Shown here piece by piece: positions 6,298 to 16,441 of a DNA stretch of 37,734 nucleotides (its first letter is position 1; every line of letters begins with the position of its first letter). Origin of the DNA: Verrucomicrobiota bacterium (GTDB lineage Bacteria > Verrucomicrobiota > Verrucomicrobiia > Opitutales > Opitutaceae); contig JAEWNN010000029.1 of the NCBI GenBank assembly GCA_023457035.1, positions 1-37,734 on the forward strand, written 5' to 3'. A model generated the notes under the pieces. The model was not told the DNA's origin. It worked only from the letters and a program-made list of their open reading frames with translations, and made no database searches. A program made the translations under genes and the position numbers.

Positions 6298-8208
6298 ATG
6301 CCGACCATCCGCATCCTGCCCGACCGCGTGGCCAACCAGATCGCCGCTGGCGAGGTGGTGGAACGTCCCGCGGCGGTCGTGCGCGAGCTGGTCGAGAACA
6401 GCCTCGATGCCGGCGCCACGCGCGTGACGGTCGAGTTCGCGCACGGCGGGCGGTCGTTGATGGGCGTCGAGGACAACGGCAAGGGCATGGACCGCGACGA
6501 CGCGCTGCTCGCCCTCGAGCGCCACGCCACGAGCAAGATCGCCGAGGCCACCGACCTCGACGCGCTGCACACCTTCGGCTTCCGCGGCGAGGCGGTGCCG
6601 TCCATCGCCAGCGTTTCCCGTTTCGAGCTGCGGACGCGTCCGGCTTCGGCGGAGACGGGCACGGAGATCCTCGTCAACGGCGGCAAGTTCGTGCACGTGC
6701 GCGACTGCGGCATGCCGGCCGGCACGCGCATCACGGTGGCGAACCTCTTCCATCCGGTGCCGGCGCGGCGGAAGTTTCTCAAGAGCGACTCGACCGAGGC
6801 CGCGCACATCATCCAGTGCGTGCGGTTCTACGCGCTGGCGCACCCGGAGGTGGCGTTCACGCTGATCGAGGACGGGCGCACGATCTTCCAGTCGCCGCCG
6901 TGCCGTTCGCTGCTGGAGCGTGTCGCCGCGATCTTCGGACGCCAGACCGCCGAGGCGCTGCTGCCCGTCGAGGCGGCGGGCGAGGGGATGCGGCTCACCG
7001 GCCTGATCGGCAAACCCGGCGCCAGCCGCGGCTCGCGCCACGAGATGATCACGTTCGTGAATCGGCGTCCGGTCGACACGAAGACGTTGGCCTACGCGCT
7101 GATCGAGAGCTACCAGCAGCATCTGCCGAAGGGGCGGTACCCGCTGGCGTTCCTCTTTCTCGAGATCGAGCCGCAAGCGGTCGACGTGAACGTGCATCCG
7201 GCGAAGCGCGAGGTGCGGTTCCGCAACGACCCCGGCGTGCGGACGTTCGTCGTGCGCTCGCTGCTCGATGCGCTGCGCAGCGCCGCGGGCGATCTCGCCG
7301 CCGCACTCCCGCCCGGCGCGCAACGCGTGACGCCGCTGGAGCCGTTGCCCAGCGCGGTGCGGCCGCCGGTGGCGGGTGCGGCGGCTCAGCACGCGCCGTT
7401 GCCCGCGATCGTGCTGCCGTCGACATCAAGCGACCGCGTTGGGGGCACGACAGACACGGGTCTGGAGACCCGTGCCACGACGGCGTTGCCGGCCGACGTG
7501 GTGTCCGGTCTGCCCGAGCCGCTTGCGCGGCCGACGCCGCCGATCGCGCCAATCCTTTCGGCTGTGCCCGAGCCGGCGGTGGCCTCCGTGCCCGATGCGA
7601 TCCCCGGCGAGGGCCGGCCTGGGGCGCTGGCGGGGTGGCGGCACCTCGGCACGGCGCTGGGCGGCGAGTGTGAGATCTTCGAGACACCGGCGGGCGTGGT
7701 CCTGATCGACCGACGCGCGGCGCTGGAGCGGGTGTTGTTCGAGCAGCTGCAACGCGAATTCCGCGACGGCGCGACGCTCAGCCAGCGGCTGCTCTTTGCG
7801 GTGCCGGTGGAGCTCGACCCGATCGCGGCGGCGATGCTGGCCGACCAGCTCGCGTTTCTGGAGCAGCACGGGTTGGAGGTGAGTGCGTTCGGGCGGAACT
7901 TCTTCCGCATCGAGTCGGCGCCGGCGTGGCTGGATCCGGCGGAGGCCGAGCCGTTCCTGCGCGACATCCTCGCGCGGCTGCGCGAAGGCCAGCTGGATCC
8001 GCGGCGGCCGGCGGTGGCGCGCGAGGAGTTGGCGCGGCTCGCGGCGGCGCGGGCGGTGCGGGGTGGGGCGAGGGCGGATACCGGGGCGGAACTGGTGGTG
8101 CGATTGCTGGCCTGTGACCAGCCGTTGCTCACGCCCGCCGGACGGCCGACGCTCATCGAACTCAGCCGCGGGGAATTGTCGCGACGGTTCCAAAAAGACC
8201 GTTGCTAG
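6298..8208 (+). CDS. mutL: DNA mismatch repair protein MutL, endonuclease motifs degenerate
   Basis: 636 residues. MutL is the ATP-dependent matchmaker between MutS and the downstream nuclease and helicase. The N-terminal GHKL ATPase is intact: NQIAAGEVVERPAAVVREL with E30 and N34, DNGKGM, and TFGFRGEAVPSIASVS. A Pro/Ala-rich linker spans about residues 335-445. The C-terminal dimerisation domain is recognisable, but the endonuclease motif DQHA-x2-E-x4-E is replaced by DRRAALERVLFE (residues 471-482), and the CPHGRP-type motif is TPAGRPT (612-618), lacking its Cys and His. Nicking activity is therefore unlikely, as in E. coli MutL, which depends on MutH. A REP palindrome is embedded in frame in the linker. 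No mutS is nearby. Confidence 0.95.
   Translation: MPTIRILPDRVANQIAAGEVVERPAAVVRELVENSLDAGATRVTVEFAHGGRSLMGVEDNGKGMDRDDALLALERHATSKIAEATDLDALHTFGFRGEAVPSIASVSRFELRTRPASAETGTEILVNGGKFVHVRDCGMPAGTRITVANLFHPVPARRKFLKSDSTEAAHIIQCVRFYALAHPEVAFTLIEDGRTIFQSPPCRSLLERVAAIFGRQTAEALLPVEAAGEGMRLTGLIGKPGASRGSRHEMITFVNRRPVDTKTLAYALIESYQQHLPKGRYPLAFLFLEIEPQAVDVNVHPAKREVRFRNDPGVRTFVVRSLLDALRSAAGDLAAALPPGAQRVTPLEPLPSAVRPPVAGAAAQHAPLPAIVLPSTSSDRVGGTTDTGLETRATTALPADVVSGLPEPLARPTPPIAPILSAVPEPAVASVPDAIPGEGRPGALAGWRHLGTALGGECEIFETPAGVVLIDRRAALERVLFEQLQREFRDGATLSQRLLFAVPVELDPIAAAMLADQLAFLEQHGLEVSAFGRNFFRIESAPAWLDPAEAEPFLRDILARLREGQLDPRRPAVAREELARLAAARAVRGGARADTGAELVVRLLACDQPLLTPAGRPTLIELSRGELSRRFQKDRC
7455..7478 (-). 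repeat. REP-like palindrome embedded in the mutL coding sequence
   Basis: On the minus strand it reads GTGG, then CACGGGTC, loop TCCA, GACCCGTG, an 8-bp perfect stem. The GTGG head matches the start of the other REPs in this window, though the stem differs. It is translated in frame as part of DTGLETRATT in the MutL linker, which presumably tolerates insertion. Confidence 0.65.
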
Positions 8209-8299
8209 GAAAGTGCTTCCGGACAGGCTTCCGGCCCGCGGTTTGCTACATCGTGCGATCGACGCCGATGTGTCAGGCGCCATCCCAACGTCCACCCGT

Positions 8300-10825
<2,526 letters not shown>

Positions 10826-10861
10826 GCAGAACCGGCCGCACCTGAGTCGAGTTTCAGTCAG

Positions 10862-10890
10862 AACGCCGCCCGCCCCCGGGCGGCGTTTTT
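10862..10890 (+). terminator. Rho-independent terminator of glgP
   Basis: An 11-bp perfect stem (AACGCCGCCCG with its complement), loop CCCC, followed by TTT in addition to the two T of the stem. It lies 36 bp past the glgP stop; a REP element begins one base later. Confidence 0.88.
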
Positions 10891-10891
10891 C

Positions 10892-11019
10892 GTGGCGGGG
10901 TGCTTCAGCCCCCGCCGAGTGGCTCTGTCCGCCGCGCCCCCGCGATTCGCAGCCCCCAGTTCAGCCACGCGCAAGCTGCCGGCCCGAGCCCGCCGGCCCG
11001 GGCTAAAGCACCGGGCCAC
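10892..11019. repeat. REP pair (BIME) on the 3' side of the RAYT gene
   Basis: Left REP 10892-10916: GT, GGCGGGG, loop TGCTTCAGC, CCCCGCC. Right REP 10995-11019, inverted: GGCCCGG, loop GCTAAAGCA, CCGGGCC, AC. The interior contains GATTCGCAGCCCCC. Both stems are perfect 7-mers of different sequence round almost the same loop. Confidence 0.9.
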
Positions 11020-11045
11020 GCGCCAACTCCGGCGGACTTGGTTTC

Positions 11046-11639
11046 TCACTGCACCCAAGGGTATTGCTCCCACGTTGTCGCCAGTCCGGCCTTCACCGGG
11101 TTCTGGCGGATGTACTCGATGATCCGGGCGGTTTCTGGGGCATCGCGGCACCAGTGGTCGAACCATTCGCTCTGCCAGAACTCACCGGTCCGCTGGAGTA
11201 GGCTGTTGGCCCTCCGCGCAAAACGCCCCTTGAGCCGGGCAACGGCCTTTCGCAAGGGCAGTGGATCAGCGCCGGCCGGCGCCATCAGAAAATGGACATG
11301 GTTGGGCATGGCCACCCAGTGCGGGACCGCCCAGCCGCAGTCGGGTTCGATGGATTGGAGCGTCTCTTGCCACAGTTCACCCAGTTCCGGCGTAGCGAAG
11401 GGGGCGAAGCCGCTGCCGGCATCGAGATACTTTTCGCAGGCGAGGAAGTACCGGCGTTGCAGCTGCGCAAACCCGGGTGAATGCGGCTCCACGGTCTGCA
11501 AGGTTTGCTGGATTTCGCCAAGCCGCAGCCGCACCTCCTCCGGCAGGGACCCGGCGCAGCGGATCGTGACAAAATGCGGCCGGTCCCGAACCTCCCAATG
11601 CGGGAGTTGTGCGCGCCAACGCTCACGGGTCTCCGCCAT
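11046..11639 (-). CDS. REP-associated tyrosine transposase (RAYT, Y1/HUH family)
   Basis: 197 residues. RAYTs are single-copy relatives of IS200/IS605 TnpA that nick single-stranded DNA at REP hairpins. Visible motifs: N-terminal strand PHFVTIRCAGSLP; the HUH motif MPNHVHFLM with H114 and H116; GRFARRANSLLQRTGEFWQSEWFDHWCRD, typical of RAYTs; and the putative catalytic tyrosine Y176 in IIEYIRQNPVKAGLA. ATG at 11639 (MAETRERWRAQLPHW) is preferred; the frame continues upstream to 11771, but that extension translates the REP element. It is flanked on both sides by REP pairs (10892-11019 and 11692-11797), the classic arrangement for a RAYT with its own REPs. Length and motifs look intact, so it may be active. 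Confidence 0.9.
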   Translation of the reverse strand: MAETRERWRAQLPHWEVRDRPHFVTIRCAGSLPEEVRLRLGEIQQTLQTVEPHSPGFAQLQRRYFLACEKYLDAGSGFAPFATPELGELWQETLQSIEPDCGWAVPHWVAMPNHVHFLMAPAGADPLPLRKAVARLKGRFARRANSLLQRTGEFWQSEWFDHWCRDAPETARIIEYIRQNPVKAGLATTWEQYPWVQ

Positions 11640-11691
11640 GGCGCGAAGGCTGGCGCGTATCCGATCGGCGCGCAAGTACGTGTTGGCCCCC

Positions 11692-11797
11692 GTGGCGGGG
11701 AGCTTCAGCCCCCGCCGGGCGGCTCTGTCCGCCCCTCCCCCGGGGGTTCGCAGCCCCCGGCTCGAGCCCACCGGCCCGGGCTAAAGCACCGGGCCAC
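11692..11797. repeat. REP pair (BIME) on the 5' side of the RAYT gene
   Basis: Left REP 11692-11716: GT, GGCGGGG, loop AGCTTCAGC, CCCCGCC. Right REP 11773-11797, inverted: GGCCCGG, loop GCTAAAGCA, CCGGGCC, AC. The interior is shorter than in the other copies but keeps TTCGCAGCCCCC. It ends about 205 bp before the hydrogenase operon. Confidence 0.9.
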
Positions 11798-12003
11798 GTT
11801 CGAACATCGGGCCATCCCTTCCCCCGGGCCACGGGCTGGGCCGTTTGTGAAGCTCGGGAACTCGATTACGCTCCCGGCGAATCGCTCAACCAGAACCCCG
11901 CGGGGTGCGGGCGCCGGCCGGCGGAGCCGAAGAGGCCCCTCTCGTCCGCCGCCAGCCGTGGCCGCCACCCCGCACCTCATCCGCCGAAGTCCCGAGATCC
12001 GCC

Positions 12004-12684
12004 ATGAACCCGTCCGCGCATTACCCCGGCGCCGGAACCGATCCGGCCCCCGAGAACTGGAGACACGACGAAGGCGCCCTGCTGACGATGCTCGAGGAGG
12101 TCGAGCGCAAGCACGGCTACATCCCGCAGCAGGTCGGCGACGAGGTCTCGCGCCTGCTCGAACTGAAGCTGGAGCGGATCAAGCGCGCCCAGGCCAAGCT
12201 CGAGACCGGCATCCGCCGCGATGTGCAACGGCATGTCGCGCGGTGGAGCGGCGAGGAGGGCAACCTCATCATGATCCTCCACGCCATCCAGAATCAGTAC
12301 GGCTACGTGCCGCGCGAGGTGGCCATGGAGCTGTCGCGCGAACTGGGCGTGCGCCTGGCGCGGATCTACGAGGTCATCACCTTCTACCACTACTTCAAAC
12401 TCCAGCCGCCCGGGAAACACAACGTGACCGTCTGCAACGGCACCGCCTGCTACCTCAAGGGCGCGGCCGGCCTGCTCGCCGAGCTGCGCACGCAACTCGG
12501 AGTGGGCGAGGGCCAGACGACTCCCGACCGCGAGTTCCATGTCGACGTCGTGCGCTGTATCGGCTGCTGCGGCATGTCGCCGGCGGTCGTCTGCGATGGC
12601 AAGACCCACGGCCGGGTGAAGCCGGCCGACATCGCCGGCTTCCTGGCCGCGGCCCGCGCGACTTCCCCGGAGGCCAAGCCATGA
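12004..12684 (+). CDS. hndA: NADH-linked [FeFe] hydrogenase, NuoE/HndA-like [2Fe-2S] subunit
   Basis: 226 residues, longer than the usual ~160. The C-terminal thioredoxin-like ferredoxin domain carries the [2Fe-2S] ligands C144, C149, C185 and C189 (CNGTAC and CIGCC), passing electrons between the flavin subunit and the hydrogenase. The helical domain before it (residues 83-130, NLIMILHAIQNQYGYVPREV, then IYEVITFYHYF) is typical. Unusually, residues 21-66 (ALLTMLEEVERKHGYIPQQV, then RIKRAQAKL) look like a second copy of the same helical domain. ATG at 12004 is the only start that avoids a low-complexity extension. The stop overlaps the next gene's ATG (ATGA), showing translational coupling. 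The symbol follows Desulfovibrio Hnd nomenclature by similarity. Confidence 0.9.
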   Translation: MNPSAHYPGAGTDPAPENWRHDEGALLTMLEEVERKHGYIPQQVGDEVSRLLELKLERIKRAQAKLETGIRRDVQRHVARWSGEEGNLIMILHAIQNQYGYVPREVAMELSRELGVRLARIYEVITFYHYFKLQPPGKHNVTVCNGTACYLKGAAGLLAELRTQLGVGEGQTTPDREFHVDVVRCIGCCGMSPAVVCDGKTHGRVKPADIAGFLAAARATSPEAKP

Positions 12685-14663
12685 AACCGCTCACGCTCGA
12701 CGATCTCGCGGCGTTGGCTTCGCGGCCGGCTCCGGTCACCACGGACTTTGTCCGCGTCCAGCTCGATACCGGCGGCATCGCCGCGGGCGCCGAGGAGACG
12801 TTCGCGGCCTTCCGCGCCGCCGTTGCTGCTGCGGCCCTCTCCACGCCCGTGCTGCGCGTGGGCTCGCACGGGCGCTCCTGGGCGGATCCGGTGGTGGAGG
12901 TTTCCGCCGGCGGCTTGCCTCCGGTGCTCTACGGCGGCGTGAAGACGGATGTCGCGCCGCAGATCGTCGCCGCGCACCTCCAGTCCGGTCGCCTGATCGA
13001 CGACCATGTGATCGCTCCTGCCAGCGGGGCGGAGGAACTGGCGGCGCCCGTCACGCACCTGCTCGTGCTCGACACCGGGGTGGGCGAGGCGAAGACAAAG
13101 TTCTTCCAGTTCTCCTTTGTCGAGGAACTGAAACGCCGCGGATTTGCCGACCAGGTGCAGGTGGCCCGCGCCCTCGATCTCGGTGTGTACGACGAGGGGG
13201 TGGTGGTGACCCTCCTGCCCGCCGGGGTGACCTACACCAACGTGCTCGCGCCCGACGTGGCGCGCATCGTCGAGCAATCGGTCCAGGGGCGACAGGTGCT
13301 CGACGACCTGCTCTGGAAGAGGACCGACCCGCAGGTGCGGATCGTCCTGCGCAATTGCGGGTCGATCGATCCGGAGTCGCTGCCGGACTATTTGGAGCGT
13401 GCGCACGGCTACCAGGGACTCCGGGTGGCATTGGCGCGCACGCCCGAGCAGGTGATCGAGGAGCTGAAGATCAGCGGGCTGCGTGGGCGCGGCGGCGCCG
13501 GGTTCCCCACCTGGCAGAAGTGGAGCTTCACGCGTCAGCAGAAAGCGGAGCCGCGGTGTGTGATCTGCAACGGCGACGAGGGCGACCCCGGCGCGTTCAT
13601 GGACCGCAGCGTGCTCGAGAGCGACCCGCACAGCGTGCTCGAGGGGCTGATGATCGCCGGCTACGCGATCGGCGCCGCCCACGGCTATTTCTACATCCGA
13701 GCCGAGTACCCGAAAGCCGTGGAGCGTGTCGAGCGGGCGCTGGCGCAGGCGCGCGAGGCCGGACTGCTCGGGCGCAACATCCTCGGCACCGGGTTCTCGT
13801 TCGACGCCAAGATCCGCCTCGGCGCCGGCGCGTTCGTCTGCGGCGAGGAGACCGCCCTCATCGCCTCCATCGAGGGCAAACGCGGCAGCCCCAGCCCGCG
13901 CCCGCCGTATCCGTCGGTCCGCGGCCTGTGGGGCCGGCCCACCGCGATCAACAACGTTGAGACCCTCGCCAACGTCCCGGCTATCCTGTTGCGCGGCGGC
14001 GCCTGGTACGCCGGCTTCGGCACCGAGACGACGAAGGGCACGAAGGTCTTCGCCGTCACCGGCAAGGTGAAGAACGCCCAGCTCGTCGAGGTGCCGATGG
14101 GCACCACGCTGCGCTCGATCGTGTTCGACGTGTGCGGTGGCGTGCTCGAGGACAAGGACATCAAGGCCGTGCAGACCGGTGGCCCGTCCGGCGGCGTCAT
14201 CCCCGACAAGCACCTCGACACGCCCGTGGCCTACGAGACGCTCCAGCAGCTCGGCTCCATCATGGGCTCGGGCGGCATGATCGTGATGGATACAACGGAC
14301 TCGATGGTCGACGTCGCGAAGTTCTTCCTGAAGTTCTGCGTCGACGAGTCGTGCGGCAAATGCGCGCCGTGCCGGATCGGCGGCTTCCAGATGTTGCAGA
14401 TCCTCGACCGCATCTCCCGCGGCCGGGGTGCCGCCGAGGACATCGCGGCGTTGCGGCGCATCTGCCAGGCGATGCAGAAGGCCTCGCTCTGCGGCCTCGG
14501 CCAGACCGCGCCGAATCCCGTGCTCTCGACGCTCCGCTACTTCGACGAGGAGTACAAAGCGTACATCGAGGGCGGCCCCAGTTACGCCCGCAAGATGGCC
14601 CGCGCCGCCAGCGGCGCCGAACCCGTCCGGGCGCTCGCCACCGCCACCACCGAAGGAGCCTGA
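12681..14663 (+). CDS. hndC: NADH-linked [FeFe] hydrogenase, NuoF/HndC-like flavoprotein with cysteine-less ferredoxin-like domains
   Basis: 660 residues. It is the NAD(H)- and FMN-binding diaphorase subunit. The core is intact: GLRGRGGAGFPTWQKWSF (residues 267-284), CNGDEGDPGAFMDR (296-309), FVCGEETALIASIEGKRG, and the [4Fe-4S] site ESCGKCAPCR (about 554-564) with the fourth Cys in CGLGQTAPNP (~604). The N-terminal region is odd. Residues 22-112 and 124-211 each resemble the thioredoxin-like [2Fe-2S] domain normally found once in HndC/HydB (ending GGLPPVLYGGVKTDVAPQIV and AGVTYTNVLAPDVARIVEQS), but there is no cysteine before residue 226, so neither can hold a cluster. The C-terminal 2[4Fe-4S] ferredoxin domain of HydB/HndC is also absent. 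Hence this subunit probably has only FMN and one [4Fe-4S]. Confidence 0.92.
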   Translation: MKPLTLDDLAALASRPAPVTTDFVRVQLDTGGIAAGAEETFAAFRAAVAAAALSTPVLRVGSHGRSWADPVVEVSAGGLPPVLYGGVKTDVAPQIVAAHLQSGRLIDDHVIAPASGAEELAAPVTHLLVLDTGVGEAKTKFFQFSFVEELKRRGFADQVQVARALDLGVYDEGVVVTLLPAGVTYTNVLAPDVARIVEQSVQGRQVLDDLLWKRTDPQVRIVLRNCGSIDPESLPDYLERAHGYQGLRVALARTPEQVIEELKISGLRGRGGAGFPTWQKWSFTRQQKAEPRCVICNGDEGDPGAFMDRSVLESDPHSVLEGLMIAGYAIGAAHGYFYIRAEYPKAVERVERALAQAREAGLLGRNILGTGFSFDAKIRLGAGAFVCGEETALIASIEGKRGSPSPRPPYPSVRGLWGRPTAINNVETLANVPAILLRGGAWYAGFGTETTKGTKVFAVTGKVKNAQLVEVPMGTTLRSIVFDVCGGVLEDKDIKAVQTGGPSGGVIPDKHLDTPVAYETLQQLGSIMGSGGMIVMDTTDSMVDVAKFFLKFCVDESCGKCAPCRIGGFQMLQILDRISRGRGAAEDIAALRRICQAMQKASLCGLGQTAPNPVLSTLRYFDEEYKAYIEGGPSYARKMARAASGAEPVRALATATTEGA

Positions 14664-14665
14664 CC

Positions 14666-16435
14666 ATGAGCGCCGTCGCCACACTTCCCACCGTCAAGGC
14701 CACCATCAACGGGCTCGTGGTCGAGGTCCCGGTTGGCACTTCGATCCTCGACGCCGCGCGGCGCGCCGCCGTGAAGATCCCCACGCTGTGCAAGCACAAG
14801 GACCTCCTGCCCACCGCGGCCTGCGGCTTGTGCGTCGTGCGCAACAAGGGCGGCCCGCGCCTCCTGCGCGCTTGCTGCACCCCGCTGGAGACCGGCATGG
14901 AGATCGTCACCCACGACAACGAGATCGTCGAGGTCCGCCGCTCCACGCTCGAGCTCATCCTTTCGAACCACCCGGCCGAGTGCCTCACCTGCGGCCGCAA
15001 CGGCGAGTGCGAGCTCCAGTCGATCGCCGCCGACTTCAACATCCGCACCGACGGCATCAAACGCCATGTCAAGGAGCAGCCGGCCGACCGCTCCACCGGC
15101 TCGATCATCCTCGAGTTCGAGAAGTGCATCAAATGCGGGCGTTGCCTCCAGGTGTGCCAGGAGATGCAGGACGTGTGGGCGCTCTCCTTCCTCGAGCGCG
15201 GCATCAACACCCGCATGGCCCCTGCCGGCGACATCGCGCTCGCCGAGTCGCCCTGCGTGAAGTGCGGCCAGTGTTCCGCCCACTGCCCGACCGGCGCGAT
15301 CGTCGAGAACGACGAGACCGCCGCCGTCTGGGCGGCGTTGAACGACCATGACAAGGTTTGCGTGGTCCAGATCGCGCCGAGCGTGCGCGTGACCGTGGGC
15401 GAGGCGTTCGGCCTGCCGCCGGGCACGAACCTCACGAAGAAGCTCTACTCGGCCCTGCGCCGACTCGGGTTCCACGCCGTGTTCGACACGAACTTCTCGG
15501 CGGACGTCACGATCGTCGAGGAGGCCACCGAGTTCGTCCAGCGCTTCGTCCACCAGCGCGGGCCGCTGCCGCTCATCACCTCATGCTGCCCGGCCTGGAC
15601 CGACTTCATGGAGAAGAAGCACTGGGACTTCATCGACAACTTCTCCACCGCCAAGTCGCCGCAGCAGATGCTCGGCGTGCTCGCCAAGACCTACTACGCG
15701 CAACAGGCCGGCATCGATCCGGCCAAGCTCGTCGTGGTCTCGATCATGCCCTGCACCGCCAAGAAGTACGAGCTGTCGCGCACCGAGGAGATGTTCGCCT
15801 CGGGCTTCAAGGACGTGGATATCTGCCTGACCACGCGCGAGCTCGCCCGCATGCTCAAGCAATCGGGCATCGATTTCCTCGCGCTCGACGACGGCGCCGC
15901 CGACTCGATCCTCGGCCAGTACAGCGGCGCCGGCACGATCTTTGGCACCACCGGCGGCGTGATGGAGGCCGCGCTGCGCACCGCTCATCACTATGCCACC
16001 GGGCAGAAGCTGGGACAGGTGGAGTTCGCGGCGGTCCGCGGGCTCGACGGCGTGCGGACGGCGGTGATCGACGTGGGCGGCGCCAAGGTCCGCGTCGCCG
16101 TGGCGCATGGCCTCGGCCACGTGTCGGCCGTGTTGGAGCAGGTGCGGCAGGCGCGGCGCGAGGGCAAGGAGCCGCCGTACCACTTCATCGAGGTGATGGC
16201 GTGCCCCGGCGGCTGCATCGGCGGCGGCGGCCAGCCCTACGGCGTGGACAACGAGCGGCGGCGCCAGCGCATCGCCGGTCTCTACCAGGATGATCGCGAC
16301 CAGGCCGTCCGCTGCTCGCACGAGAATCCCGAGGTGGTGCGCCTGTATCGGGACTTCCTTGGCCAGCCCAACGGCACCAAGGCGCACGAGTTGCTGCACA
16401 CCCGCTACACCGCGCGCCCACTCTACAAACGGTGA
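14666..16435 (+). CDS. hndD: [FeFe] hydrogenase catalytic subunit, HndD/HydA-like (group A, NAD-linked)
   Basis: 589 residues, like HndD. It reduces protons to H2 or the reverse, in the cytoplasm, with electrons from NADH and ferredoxin. Domains: [2Fe-2S] (C42, C53, C56, C70/71); His-Cys [4Fe-4S] (H102, C106, C109, C115); two [4Fe-4S] sites (C154/157/160/164 and C197/200/203/207); then the H-cluster motifs TSCCPAW (305-311), MPCTAKKYE (361-369) and EVMACPGGCIGGGGQP (about 509-524). The C-terminal small-subunit part (NPEVVRLYRDFLGQPNGTKAHELLHT) is complete. All ligands and the proton-transfer Cys are present. GAAGGAG at 14652-14658 is a rare clear ribosome site here. It is the third gene of the operon; the gene-set and domain plan resemble electron-bifurcating trimers. 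The HydE/F/G maturases must lie elsewhere. Confidence 0.96.
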   Translation: MSAVATLPTVKATINGLVVEVPVGTSILDAARRAAVKIPTLCKHKDLLPTAACGLCVVRNKGGPRLLRACCTPLETGMEIVTHDNEIVEVRRSTLELILSNHPAECLTCGRNGECELQSIAADFNIRTDGIKRHVKEQPADRSTGSIILEFEKCIKCGRCLQVCQEMQDVWALSFLERGINTRMAPAGDIALAESPCVKCGQCSAHCPTGAIVENDETAAVWAALNDHDKVCVVQIAPSVRVTVGEAFGLPPGTNLTKKLYSALRRLGFHAVFDTNFSADVTIVEEATEFVQRFVHQRGPLPLITSCCPAWTDFMEKKHWDFIDNFSTAKSPQQMLGVLAKTYYAQQAGIDPAKLVVVSIMPCTAKKYELSRTEEMFASGFKDVDICLTTRELARMLKQSGIDFLALDDGAADSILGQYSGAGTIFGTTGGVMEAALRTAHHYATGQKLGQVEFAAVRGLDGVRTAVIDVGGAKVRVAVAHGLGHVSAVLEQVRQARREGKEPPYHFIEVMACPGGCIGGGGQPYGVDNERRRQRIAGLYQDDRDQAVRCSHENPEVVRLYRDFLGQPNGTKAHELLHTRYTARPLYKR

Positions 16436-16441
16436 TCCGGC

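Noticed and set aside
5788..7392. A 534-residue minus-strand frame opposite mutL
   Set aside because: Antisense shadow of mutL plus translated interspersed repeats (FHHRGHRGHRG and related peptides).
11640..11771. N-terminal extension of the RAYT gene
   Set aside because: The in-frame extension translates the flanking REP element (RGLKLPATG); the RAYT homology begins at MAETRERWRAQ.
12450..14684. A 744-residue open frame on the minus strand across the hydrogenase genes
   Set aside because: Antisense shadow of a clear NuoF-like gene; no motif of its own.
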